From: Euglena gracilis
Lineage: Eukaryota; Euglenida; Euglenophyceae; Euglenales
Direction: 5' to 3'
NCBI GenBank assembly: GCA_039621445.1
Contig: CP154957.1
Location: 6,194,504 to 6,258,503 of the forward strand
DNA length: 64,000 bases
Shown here in pieces: positions 1 to 9,500 of this stretch (the first letter of the stretch is position 1; every line of letters starts with the position of its first letter). The translations under genes were made by a program, and so were the position numbers. The notes under the pieces are model-generated. The model was not told where the DNA came from, searched no databases, and worked only from the letters and a program-made list of their open reading frames with translations.

Positions 1-239
1 TGGGACAGTGACCCCTGGGCCGTTGGGCCCAGTTTGCCCCCCCCCCCTCGAAGTTGACTTTTTCCTCTTTTGGGCCAACTTGACCCAGGTCAAGAACACA
101 GGGGGGGGGGACAAGGTTGGCTCTGAGGAGAAGAACCGTTGAATAGTAAATCTATAGAGATAGATACATATAAATTGATATAGATATTGATATCGACATA
201 GATGTAGAATTGATGCACAACGAAATGTAATTATATGAT

Positions 240-377
240 ATGGTGGGCTGTGTGGTCCGCTGCGCCTGCACGTGGACCTGCTGTGTGTGCACCGTTGCAT
301 TCCACTGCACCCGACCGCAGCGCCCAACTCCTCCCACTGCCCCGATGGCCTCCAACACGAGCTCGCCAGGATGGCCC
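240..377 (-). CDS. Putative internal exon, unknown protein
   Basis: On the minus strand a pyrimidine-rich acceptor ending TTCTCAG precedes an open frame with GC-biased third positions. It reads GHPGELVLEAIGAVGGVG and then a Gln/Val/Thr-rich stretch containing VHTQQVHVQAQRTTQP. A CAG/GTCCAC donor candidate lies inside the exon, so the 3' limit is uncertain. No family is recognised. The opposite strand is also open but reads as Cys/Pro-rich nonsense, so the minus strand is preferred. Confidence 0.4.
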
Positions 378-627
378 CTGAGAACAATCGTTGGGTTTTT
401 ACAGGCAATTGTTGCTTTTTTTGTTCCAACCAAATTACCAGAACTTTTTTGTTTTTTTTCCCAGTATGTGTCAGTCCACCTGTATTTGCTACGTGTATAT
501 TTTTAAATATATGTAACTTTCTTGAACATGTATCTTCACATGTGTTTTTACACAAGTACATGATGTGTGCAAAACATGTACATGTATGGAATAGCAGAAA
601 AATGCACCTGCCCACCCCCACCGAAAT

Positions 628-760
628 TTGTTGTCCCTGCCCTTGTGAAGTTGTTGGGTCTGCACCAGCTGATTGTCTATGTTGCACAGTCGCTAAAAAG
701 CCAAAAGTTGTCACCCAGCCTTGACACGCTGACCTGTCCAGTGACAACTTCCCGGGGGAT
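628..760 (+). CDS. Weak exon candidate
   Basis: An open plus-strand frame reads FVVPALVKLLGLHQLIVYVA and then a Ser/Lys-rich stretch. Its composition is more protein-like than its surroundings, but there is no convincing acceptor or donor. AT-rich microsatellite-like DNA lies on both sides. It may be chance. Confidence 0.2.
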
Positions 761-972
761 GAGGGTGTTTTTTTTTGTCAGAAAGTGTATGTGCATATGT
801 ATAATGCTGAAAATAGACAATATTATGTATGTATTTTTTCATATATACATATAATGATATAATGTATATTTACACAATAAATGTGTGGTGTGTGCATGTT
901 TCTGTTCATTGTACGTACATACACGTAGGATTGTATATACGTACATTACATATGTACGTTCGTATTTTGGAA

Positions 973-1162
973 TGAAGGGGAGTTTCAGGCGGTGCTGCAA
1001 AGAAGCATTCAGCTGGGGGATGTGGCAGCTCCGCTTTACCCCTGAAGGACCTCGGCGCCGTTGGGAGCCACTCTGCGCCCGGTCCTGGTGGGGACCGACA
1101 ACTATTTCCGCCCCCGCGTGGTGCCGGGCCCCGCCTCCCCGCACGACTGGCACAACACCGGA
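973..1162 (+). CDS. Exon-like frame interrupted by a TGA
   Basis: One frame reads EGEFQAVLQRSIQLGDVAAP, then LYP and a TGA near 1040. It continues in the same frame with APLGATLRPVLVGTDNYFRP and ASPHDWHNTGNQ. Third positions are strongly G/C on both sides, which argues that both halves are coding. Either two exons meet here, a recent nonsense mutation occurred, or the TGA is read through. After about 1180 the sequence passes into dispersed repeat family A. Function unknown. Confidence 0.45.
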
Positions 1163-1179
1163 AACCAGGGCGGTCCACA

Positions 1180-1400
1180 TGGGACGGGATGCTGTTTACC
1201 TCAGGACCGCTCCTTGAGGACCACCCTTGGTGCATGACGGTCCGGGGAACCGGTCCGGGGGCTTTAACGGCGTTTAAAAAAGACGGCACCTTTTTGACAT
1301 TTTAGGTTATGGGCGACAGACCAAGGATGCCAGAAATCACCTGTTTTTCCCAATGTCGATCTGTTTTCGCCGCAAGTGGGCTCTCGCCCATTTACCCCAT
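1180..1400 (+). repeat. Dispersed repeat family A, diverged copy
   Basis: Contains the family landmarks in order: GACGGGATG, AGGACCGC..CTTGAGGACC, and the core with CCAAGGATGCCAGAAATCA, followed by a TCGATCTGTTTTCGCC stretch. It abuts the exon-like frame at 973-1162, as most family A copies abut exons. Confidence 0.7.
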
Positions 1401-1446
1401 TTATTTTATATCTATATATTTTATATCTATATATTTTATATCTATA

Positions 1447-2028
1447 CTGTCATAGGAAAAAATAACATCCGGAAAAAATAACATCTAAGCCGCTTTTAGA
1501 TGTTATTTAGTCAGATGTTCTTTTTTCTTCATTTGCTCCAGAAATAAGTCGAAAATAGATAAGATGTATAAAGTGGATAGGATGTGGGATGAAGAACACG
1601 AACGACTGTGACAATGATTACCAAAGGACGAGGCTGTCCATCAAGCTTGCATTCAATCCTTGCCTTTTTGAAGTAAAGAATGTACCGTTTCATGGGTTAT
1701 GCTCTGGATACTCTCATACCAGATGCTATTTGTTTGTGTTGGGATCACCCAGTTATTGCAATATATGCCCGACCCCCCCTCCTGGACCGGGGGGGAGTCC
1801 GACCCTCCCACCTGCCGTGGGGTGTAGGTAAATGTCTGGTGTGCGCTCCAGTTTTTTTGCAATGCCTTGCACTCCCTCCACCTAAACAATGGCGCAGTCC
1901 GGGTGACTGAAGCGCTGGAACTAGATAACCTTTAAGTGCCTTTTGACAAGCCTCTCTGGATGTTATTTATTCAGATGTTATTTTTTCCAGATGTTATTTT
2001 TTCCGGATGTTATTTTTTTCCATGACAG
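1447..2028 (+). mobile_element. TA-flanked MITE, copy 1
   Basis: Terminal inverted repeats start CTGTCATAGGAAAAAATAAC at both ends, and the element is flanked by TA dinucleotides (1445-1446 and 2029-2030). Subterminal ATAACATC/GATGTTAT words repeat several times. There is no transposase frame, so it is a non-autonomous element; TA target use is typical of Tc1/mariner-like transposition. A shorter G-rich inverted-repeat element (about 1755-1867, ends TTGCAATA and TTTTTTTGCAATGCC) is nested inside. A second copy lies inverted at 27091-27789. Confidence 0.85.
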
Positions 2029-2104
2029 TATGTTTTATATCAAAATTTTAAAGCATTTTAAGCCTTTTTCGAGGCATTTTATGGCTTTTTATGGCGCCAT
2101 TTTC

Positions 2105-2420
2105 CAGGGCGGTCCAAGAGCTGTCCTGTCTGGGCAATCGTTTTTGATGTGACACGGGGTCCAAAATCAAAAATCGTCAAAAAAACACATTTTTTGGAGT
2201 TTTGGTTGGATAGACAGTGTTCCAGCGATGCCAGAAATCATTTTTTTACCCCGGAGTTGGCCTGTTTGTGGTGAGATTTTGCATTTCATTTTTGCTCAGG
2301 CGGAGAAAATTCTGCCCGTCCAAGTTGATTTTATGGCATTTTAAGGCATTTCAAGGCATTTTCTCCAAAAATGTTAGGCGAATTTTCAGGCATTTTTAAG
2401 GCGCCTTAAAAATAATAATG
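2105..2420 (+). repeat. Dispersed repeat subfamily A2
   Basis: Shares with 53735-54010 and 56430-56695 an ordered set of words: GCTGTC.TGTCTGGGCA, a GTCCAAAATCAAAAA tract, GGATAGACAGTGTTCCAGC, ATGCCAGAAATCA, then repeated GGCATTTTAAGGCATTT and a closing AAGGCGCCTTAAAAATAATA. It is related to family A through the central ATGCCAGAAATCA word but has different flanks. Confidence 0.7.
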
Positions 2421-2607
2421 CCTGCCCAACCCCCCCCCCCCTTCATCCAACGACCCCCCTCCCTGGTCGAAGGACAGATATTACCAGTTGTGTGGCATGG
2501 GGGGGGGAACGTTGGGTTCTCGGTTGAACGTGCCAGGTTGACGTACGTTTTTTGTGTTTTTAGTTTTTGATTTTGCTTTTTAACTCTTCTTTTTTTTTTC
2601 GTTCCAG

Positions 2608-2700
2608 GGCCTCCCCGCCGGCGAGGAGCGCAGCCGCATGCTGGCGCCCCACCCGGTGACGATAGTCACCTGCCCCGCCTGCCAACCAGGGACGAGAGTT
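2608..2700 (+). CDS. Exon with CxxC motif
   Basis: A strong acceptor (a long T tract, then CGTTCCAG) precedes GLPAGEERSRMLAPHPVTIV and then TCPACQPGTRV. Third positions are mostly G/C. The CPAC pair could be half of a zinc-binding site. The donor is unclear (AGAGTTGGG is one option). The next plus-strand exon at 2827 probably belongs to the same gene. Long open frames on the minus strand here look like shadows. Confidence 0.55.
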
Positions 2701-2826
2701 GGGGGGGGGGAGGGCCCGCGTGCGGTAAACCAACCCAGAACTGGGGCAACTGGACTGGGGTCCAGTTCCAGGTCCACTGTGGGTGGCATGTGTTTCAGTT
2801 CTGCAGACCCAACTTGCCCTCTTCAG

Positions 2827-2965
2827 GATGTCACTGGAATCTAAAGCCAAACCCCGGCCACACTGTGAATTTCGATTTCGTCGGTTATCCCCTCCCGTCA
2901 ACGGCATTCCCCCGACAGACAAACTAGGTGGGTTTATGACCGACTGGCGCAGGAAAAAGGCCTGA
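2827..2965 (+). CDS. Terminal exon, basic C-terminus
   Basis: The acceptor GCCCTCTTCAG precedes MSLESKAKPRPHCEFRFRRL and then SPPVNGIPPTDKLGGF, ending MTDWRRKKA and TGA. It is Lys/Arg-rich with a basic tail. It is likely the last exon of the gene that includes 2608-2700, although the phase of that junction depends on an unidentified donor. No family is recognised. Confidence 0.5.
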
Positions 2966-3239
2966 ACGAGACAAGTGTGCTTTGAAACCAACCGCCCAAC
3001 CCCTTCAGCTGCCCCCTGTTCCACCTGATACGGGGTTCGGTACCACTGTCTGAAGCGTTTTGCCTCTACATTCACTGACTTATCTGGAGGCAGTCTCCTG
3101 GACGTGGTTGGGGTGATTTGGGGTCGCCGTACTGGTCGTCCATACTTTCCGTCCATGTGTTTGTCCAAATTTCGTACAGGTTATTTTTAGTCAAGGAATC
3201 TCCCAGCCATACTCTTCACCTTCCATCGAAACTCCTGAC

Positions 3240-3706
3240 CTGGTAGGTATGTCCGGAATATTTGCTTCTTGCTCTTTTGTTTCCAGTGTGAAGTTCGCCC
3301 CACTTGTTGAACTTCCGGGCTTTCTTCTCCTTCTCTGCTGTTGAGCACCAGCCAGCATCACAGGGGACTGAGCTCTGCTGCAGAGACAAGGCCGGGGCCC
3401 CAGCTTCATTCCCTGGTTGGACAGTCCCCACTGGGGTCTGTCCAGAAGGCGCAAACTTGTCGGGCTGCGCTGGGTTGGGGGGAGGTGGCGTTTCTGTCGG
3501 TGCTGCTCCCCGACCTTGACCTTCCGCAGACGTTCAACCTGGTACTTGTGGTTGGGCTGCATTGGACGAGCAGCAGCGCTTCGGAGGAGCTGTCGTTGGG
3601 CCGACAGGACTGGCCGGTCTGGCACCCATCCCTGAGAACCCGTGCACCCGTTCGGAGACGTCGATGGCACGCTGCCACCAGGCTTGCCCACGGCGTTTGC
3701 CTCCAT
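3240..3706 (-). CDS. Minus-strand coding block, Pro- and Lys-rich
   Basis: Read on the minus strand, the region ends at a canonical donor, TACCAG/GTCAGG (last exon base 3240). One frame reads AQPDKFAPSGQTPVGTVQPG and later AEKEKKARKFNKWGELHTGN, RARSKYSGHTYQ. An overlapping frame upstream reads HKYQVERLRKVKVGEQHRQK. Both have GC-biased third positions, so two exons or a frameshift are possible. The basic Lys/Arg clusters suggest a nuclear or nucleic-acid-binding protein, but this is inference. Confidence 0.45.
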
Positions 3707-4350
3707 TGCACGGCCTCCACCGCGAGGACAGGCAGATTTCTATCGCACGTGTATTGTTTTCCACGCCTCCAAAGCATATGCTGTTGCCATCGCCCTCGCT
3801 GGTGTGATCCATCCCTGTGTGTGTGTGTTTTACGTACGGTGTTTCCGCATACTTCATCGGCTTTCCACCAAAGGAGGGGTTTTCCAGACCCCCCCCTCCG
3901 GTCCAGGAGGAGGGGTGGGGGAACACCCCACACCTAAACCCTGCACACCTTGCTTACATTGAACACTGGCAAGGGAGGAAAGGGCTGGGTGAACAAATTT
4001 TGAGATGTCCTCTTTGAATACAAGTGCCAATGTTGTATCCGTTCTATTTCGGATTGTCCGAAGCAGAACGTAACTGAGATATTTGGGTTAATCCATATGA
4101 CTGGTCAACACAACCACAAGAGACACACAAGAAAGATGGATGGGGTGGAGGAATTTACTATTATTATATTATACATTTGTAGCATAAAAAGAACCGATAA
4201 AAGGCAAAAATGTTGTTGTTTCAGAAGGGGATCGGCATCGGTGCTAACTCACGCACGTCGATCCCGTGAATGCCAGGAGGTTGCAGGTTTGACCACTCCA
4301 CCCCAACCACTCCACCACTCTACCGTGCCGTCTCAAATCAGGGATCCAGC

Positions 4351-4660
4351 TCAGAGGCTCAACGGTGACCCTGGGTTCACTCGGTGCCCTGGGGGGGGGC
4401 TCCTTCCCCCGGCCCCCCCATTTTTGAAAAACCCAGCCGGCATGACCCCCTGCCCTGGAGGTGGACCAGGGCTGGACAAGAATGCCTGGTGGGGGTGGGG
4501 CAACCCATCCTCCACGGTATATTGCAACGGGAAATTGCCATCGGAGCCAAAGGAACCGACGTAACATTCTGACCTAAAATTGGCACCCGTGGAAATGCGG
4601 GAATGGGTGGGTGAGGACTCCCCCCTCCCATCACATTTCCAGGACTCCTGTTCAGCCCTG
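4351..4660 (-). CDS. Putative minus-strand exon, Pro/Gly-rich
   Basis: An open minus-strand frame contains AEQESWKCDGRGESSPTHSR, NFRSECYVGSFGSDGNFPLQ and then a Pro/Gly-rich tail. It is more protein-like than the plus-strand frames over the same bases, but splice sites are not clear. It sits within 500 bp of a family A repeat. Unknown function. Confidence 0.35.
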
Positions 4661-4769
4661 GGGTCAGGGCATCGCTTAAGCTGAAGGGCATGGCACCCCT
4701 TCATGAGATGGGTCCAGCCAGCCAGCAAGCTGCCTTTTCCCAGCCTCGGACTCCCCATCGATGAGTTTT

Positions 4770-5290
4770 ATTTATTTTGCAGCCGCCGAAGGTTGGTTGG
4801 ACATTTTCGGATTGTTTGTTTTCCGAGGTGCACAGACGGCAAGCGATCTTTGGCATCCTTGGACTATCCATGGATGCGCTTTTGATTGCTTAATTTTTGA
4901 CCCCGTTGGAGTCCCAGTTCGGCCCTGGTCAGCCTTTAGGCCTGGGGGCGGTCTTCAAGGGGACAGCCAAAAAACCTAAAAATCCTTATGGACCGCCCTG
5001 GTCGACCCCAGGCGGGCTTTGCTCAGCCTGAGGGAGGAGGTCCAGCCCAAGGCTGCTGGCTGACCTGACCCCCCCAATAGGGTTCCAAGAGCCGAAACCA
5101 GGCCCGACTGAGGGTCGAACTGGGTACAAACAATACAAATTTCAACAAAAAAAACTACCAAAAACTGCCGATATTGTGTAAATTATTGTGCATTATTGTG
5201 CATGTACAAAAATATTATGCAAATTATTAAAAAATAAAAAAAAAAACAAAAAAAACATACAGTCTTTGGGCTGACCAGCCCTTTTTTGCC
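4770..5290. other. Non-coding stretch with repeat fragments
   Basis: No supported exon. It holds a diverged family A fragment around 4850-4985 (GGCATCCTTGGACTATCC, then GACCGCCCTGG) and an A-rich tract near 5230-5260. Confidence 0.5.
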
Positions 5291-5659
5291 CTCCCCCCCC
5301 CCCCGATGTCGACCTGTTTTTTGCCAAAATATGGCTATTTTTTTCAGGCATTTTTCCTGTGAATTTTGCACTGAATGTGCTAGGACAGCTAAGTTTTTAT
5401 TGGTTTAAGGACACACGCATGCAATCTCCTGGAAATTCAGAAGTCAGTTGCGGCTGCGGCTGTTGAACCCTTTCATTCCAGGTGTGCATGGAATGTTATC
5501 TGATGTAATGTACCTACCCCACCGGTGCTTATCCAACTTTTTAAAGGTCATCTTCGGACAGGCTTTTTTTGCATGCGTTATTAGAGAAATCTCTCGAAAT
5601 TTTCGAAATCTTGGACATTTCTGAAGCCTGGTTTGGTGAGAGATTGTTGATTTTTGCTT

Positions 5660-6400
5660 TCAAATGCCTGTAAGTTCGACAGTGGCCCTCCAAAAAAGGG
5701 GAAATTTTCCTTTTAGGGGCACCGGAATTTTTTTTTCGCTGTCAAAAATTTCCCCCTTTGACAAAGCACCGTTCCCCCCCCCCCCGGTCCTTACCCTTAT
5801 TTTGGCAAAATAAGCACTACCAGTGCTTAGACAAGGCGGGGAGGTAATGTAATGCAATGTATTGCAATACCCATCCCCAGCGCAATGGGGGGGGGGAAGG
5901 AAATAGAAAGCATATTTGAATCCTGGTTGGGAGCACCCTGCATTACCTGCAGGAGAAGGGGGTTGTCCGGGGGCACTTCTTGGGGGTAGGTTCTCAACAA
6001 ACCAGGCGCAGAAAGGGTACTCCGGGAATGAGAAAAAGAGATTTTGGACGGTTTCCCCAGTCCTTTTTGTCCAGACTGTTATCCCGTGCTGCTGGTCCTG
6101 GTGCTCATCCCCAGAGTTTCGGCAAGCATGCCTTCTGCAACCCACTGCCTTGCTTCGGGTGGCATCGGACTGCCGTCTTGATTTCGGTGGCACTCGTTCC
6201 CGCTTACCCTCCAGGCACGGATGCCCGAACCAACCATTTCTGGGCCCCTGGTCACCGTGCTGGTGGTGTTGGGGCTTCTTCTGTTTCAGCGGCGGTTTTC
6301 CCTCAACACACCTCATTCACAGGGCTGTCCCCGAGGGACAGAATATTGGAGTCAGGATATTTGAAGATTGTCGCCCCCACCCGTGAGAACTGTTTAACCA
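5660..6400. other. Duplicated block upstream of the DJ-1/PfpI gene, coding status unclear
   Basis: Conserved with 26200-26960. Both strands are open for long stretches, but indels between the copies (15 bp near 6090, 2 bp near 6165, 1 bp near 6295) are not frame-preserving, which argues against one conserved reading frame. A hydrophobic stretch (GPLVTVLVVLGLLLFQR) is readable in both copies in one frame. It could be a decayed exon or a 5' regulatory region of the downstream gene. Confidence 0.4.
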
Positions 6401-6575
6401 CTTTTGGGCGACCGGAGAATCAACACGGGACAGCACCAGACATGCTTGTAAGTTTTCCATTTGTATTCTCCACACTGTTGTGAAATAAATGCTGTGGCAT
6501 CAATTTCAGCAAACTGAAACCCCTTCCACTGTCTCACCAACGTAACAACCCCCTTCCCGGAGTCCAGTGTCCAGA

Positions 6576-9500
6576 CTGTCCCAAGTTGCCCACACCGCCA
6601 GAAGAAGCCCACCGCCGCTGTTCCCGGGGTATGAGCCGCTGGACGTCGTGGGACCCGTGAACGTTTTTGCCAACGTTCCCGCGGCCGGCAGTTGGCTGAG
6701 GCTTGAAATGTCCCAAGAATTATCCAGTGGGGTCAAATTCAGGGGTGGGTCTCGGTTTTGGTGCGAATTTTTGAAAATTGCCTTCAGATGGCCCGGTTTT
6801 GGAGGAGCACCACCAGCCGACCTGTTGGGTGACAGTTTCCCGGAGAGCTTCTTTCTTTGTGCACTTCTTCGGTTTTTGGCGCATTTTTGCAGCATTTTTT
6901 TTGGCATTTTCCTACATTTTTTGATTTCCCACCTTTGGGCATTTTTTTGCATTTTTTGAAGTTTTCACTTTTTTTGAAAAATGACATTTTCCTCACAATG
7001 AATTCTTTTATCTTTGACGTTTTTTTTTTGATGCCAGTTTTTGGGTGACATTTGCATTTCGGAAAATTTTTGCACTTTCACTCTCAGAGTTTGCACAGTT
7101 TTGCGCTTTTTTTTCGAAAATGTGCATTTTTTGCACATTCTGTGCATCTTTTCGCATTCTTGCGCACATTTACACTGCTTTTCACGGCTGGCCCCTCCCC
7201 CTGGCAAAAGTGTGATGTCCCCAGGTGGTTCCCGCTGCTGGTACCCATCTTTTGCCAGCCCCCGCAGCCAATAACACTCCGGTACGTGGCCGCCGAGGCA
7301 GGGCCCATCCCCGCCTCGAAGGGCTCTCTCCAGGTGGTCGCCTCTGACACGTTGCAGGCCGCGTTGGAGGAGGAGCCCCAGGCTGACCGGAGCCTGTGGC
7401 TGCTGGTGCTCGGTTGTTTGCTCGCATGAGCACTCCATCCCTCCTGCTTGCCCTGTCCAGGCAGTCACACAAATGGGAGCATGCGCACGTATGCACACAC
7501 AGATGGATAATGCCCATTTGATAACAGAGAACCCCAAATAATAATAATAATAATTTGGGAGGGATTATTTGATTTTTGGGGCAAAATTTCAACTCCAAAT
7601 GTGTTGTATCAAATGTTGCATGTTTTTGAATTTGGAATGTGGCACTGTCTGCATGCGTTTTTCTTTTCTCAGGGGGCTCAGGAGACAGGAATCTTCTTTC
7701 TTTCTTCAATGATCGCCCCGGACCGCCTTTGGCATGAGGGACGGCCGATCCACACACCGAACGGGGTCGAAAATAAAACGTTGAAACACATTTCTTGACG
7801 TTTGGGTGGATGCGCGATGGTTCACGGATGCCAGAAATCATCTTTCCCCCCAAACTCGACCGTTTTTGCCAAACATGGCCATTTTTTCACCCTTTTTTCT
7901 CCTGCGGATTTTGTGTTGAATGTTCTGGAATTGGATTTTTTCCTTTCTCCACAGCAAGACCACGTCACCTGCCAAGCAAATGGCTGCCACTGCCAGGGGG
8001 ACTGGGAACGCGCACCCTAGTGAACGACGCGGCATGGATCTCCAGCCTGGGGGCCCTGGCCCAAAAGGCGGCGCTGACGATGTCGGTCTGTACTGGGGCC
8101 GGCTTGTTGCCCAGGCACAAAGCCCGGCCCAGCGGCCCGGCGGCCCAGCCAATCCGCCGGTCCTGGCATTTCACAGGTCAGCTGCTCAATTCTTCAGTCC
8201 ACAAAAGCTCGACTGCAGTGTCTGCCTTTTTTTTTCGAATTGTCGCGGCGATTCCCTCCTCCTCTCATCCGACCATCCCATGTCGAACGACTGCCCCCCT
8301 GGTCGCTGACCGGGTCGCACAACAAGGCCGGGTACGCCTGCGGGGGATCTGCACGCGTGTTCCGTAGCCACTTCCCAAACCGCGGGGTGGCAAGGGCACC
8401 GGGGCAAGGGTCAGACGTGCCCCATACCGCGGTTTTGCCTGCCTTTGGCTGCCGCAGGCCGACTGGACCAGGACGGTTCTCCAGGGAAAGGTTTTTTCTC
8501 CATTGAGGACCACCGGTGGCCAACGGCCGGTCCGGGGCTCGAGTGTGGTTGGGAATTCAAATTTTGAGAAACCCGGGCGATGGTCCAAGGATGCCAGAAA
8601 GCACTCCCAGCACTGTGGACTGTGGACCACCTGTTTTCGCCAGAAAATGTCCAATTTTTCGGCCATTTTTCTTGTGGATTCTGCAAAATGTGGATATTCA
8701 TACGTATATATGTATATATATGTGTGTATATATATATATATGTATATTCATACGTATGCATGTTTATATGCATGTGTGTACATGGATACATATGCGTGTA
8801 TGTGTATATATATGTACGTCTCATCTTGCTTTATATCTGCACGTTTATGCATATGTATGTGTATATGTGCATATGCATACACACGTACACATATGCGCAT
8901 ATGTATATTGATGTGTATGTGGATTTCGCATTGAGTGTGCTGGCTGGCTGGGCCAGCAGCAATTTTTTCTCTTTGTTTGGGAAGCACCGCCCTGGGCTGG
9001 ACGGCAAGGCGGCCACCACCAACAAGCGGGCGTTCGAGTGGGTGCGGGCCCAGGGGCCGCGGGTGGACTGGCGGGCGAAGGCGCGGTGGGTCGACACCGG
9101 CGACGTCGTCACCTCCGCCGGAGTGTCGGCCGACCAGGGGGAACGCCCTCCCTAAGACTCGATGGGGGGGGAAGGTAACCCCCCATTTAAGTGCGCAGTG
9201 CCCATACATGTGTCACACCCCCGAAAGTGCCAGGGCCCGAAAGTGAAGTCCAAAAAAGTGCGCACCCCCCGAATAAGCCAATCTTCAGTGAAAGGTTTTC
9301 AGGTAGTACCCAAGTATAAGTGTCACACCCCCCGAGGGTCCGAAACCACAGTCCGATAATGTGCACACCCTGTGTACTTAAATGTGGGGAGTTTCAAAGG
9401 CAGACGTCAGATGGCCACGTCCATGAACAAACAGCTAGAGGTCATCGCACCAAACCTCCACACAAAAGCAGATCATTTTGTGTGTAGGTGTGCGTGTGCA

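Noticed and set aside
2560-3168. 202-codon minus-strand frame
   Set aside because: Two plus-strand exons with good acceptors (2608, 2827) occupy the same bases and have better codon bias.
8698-8925. Promoter/TATA region
   Set aside because: It is a microsatellite inside an intron, with a diverged equivalent in the duplicate.
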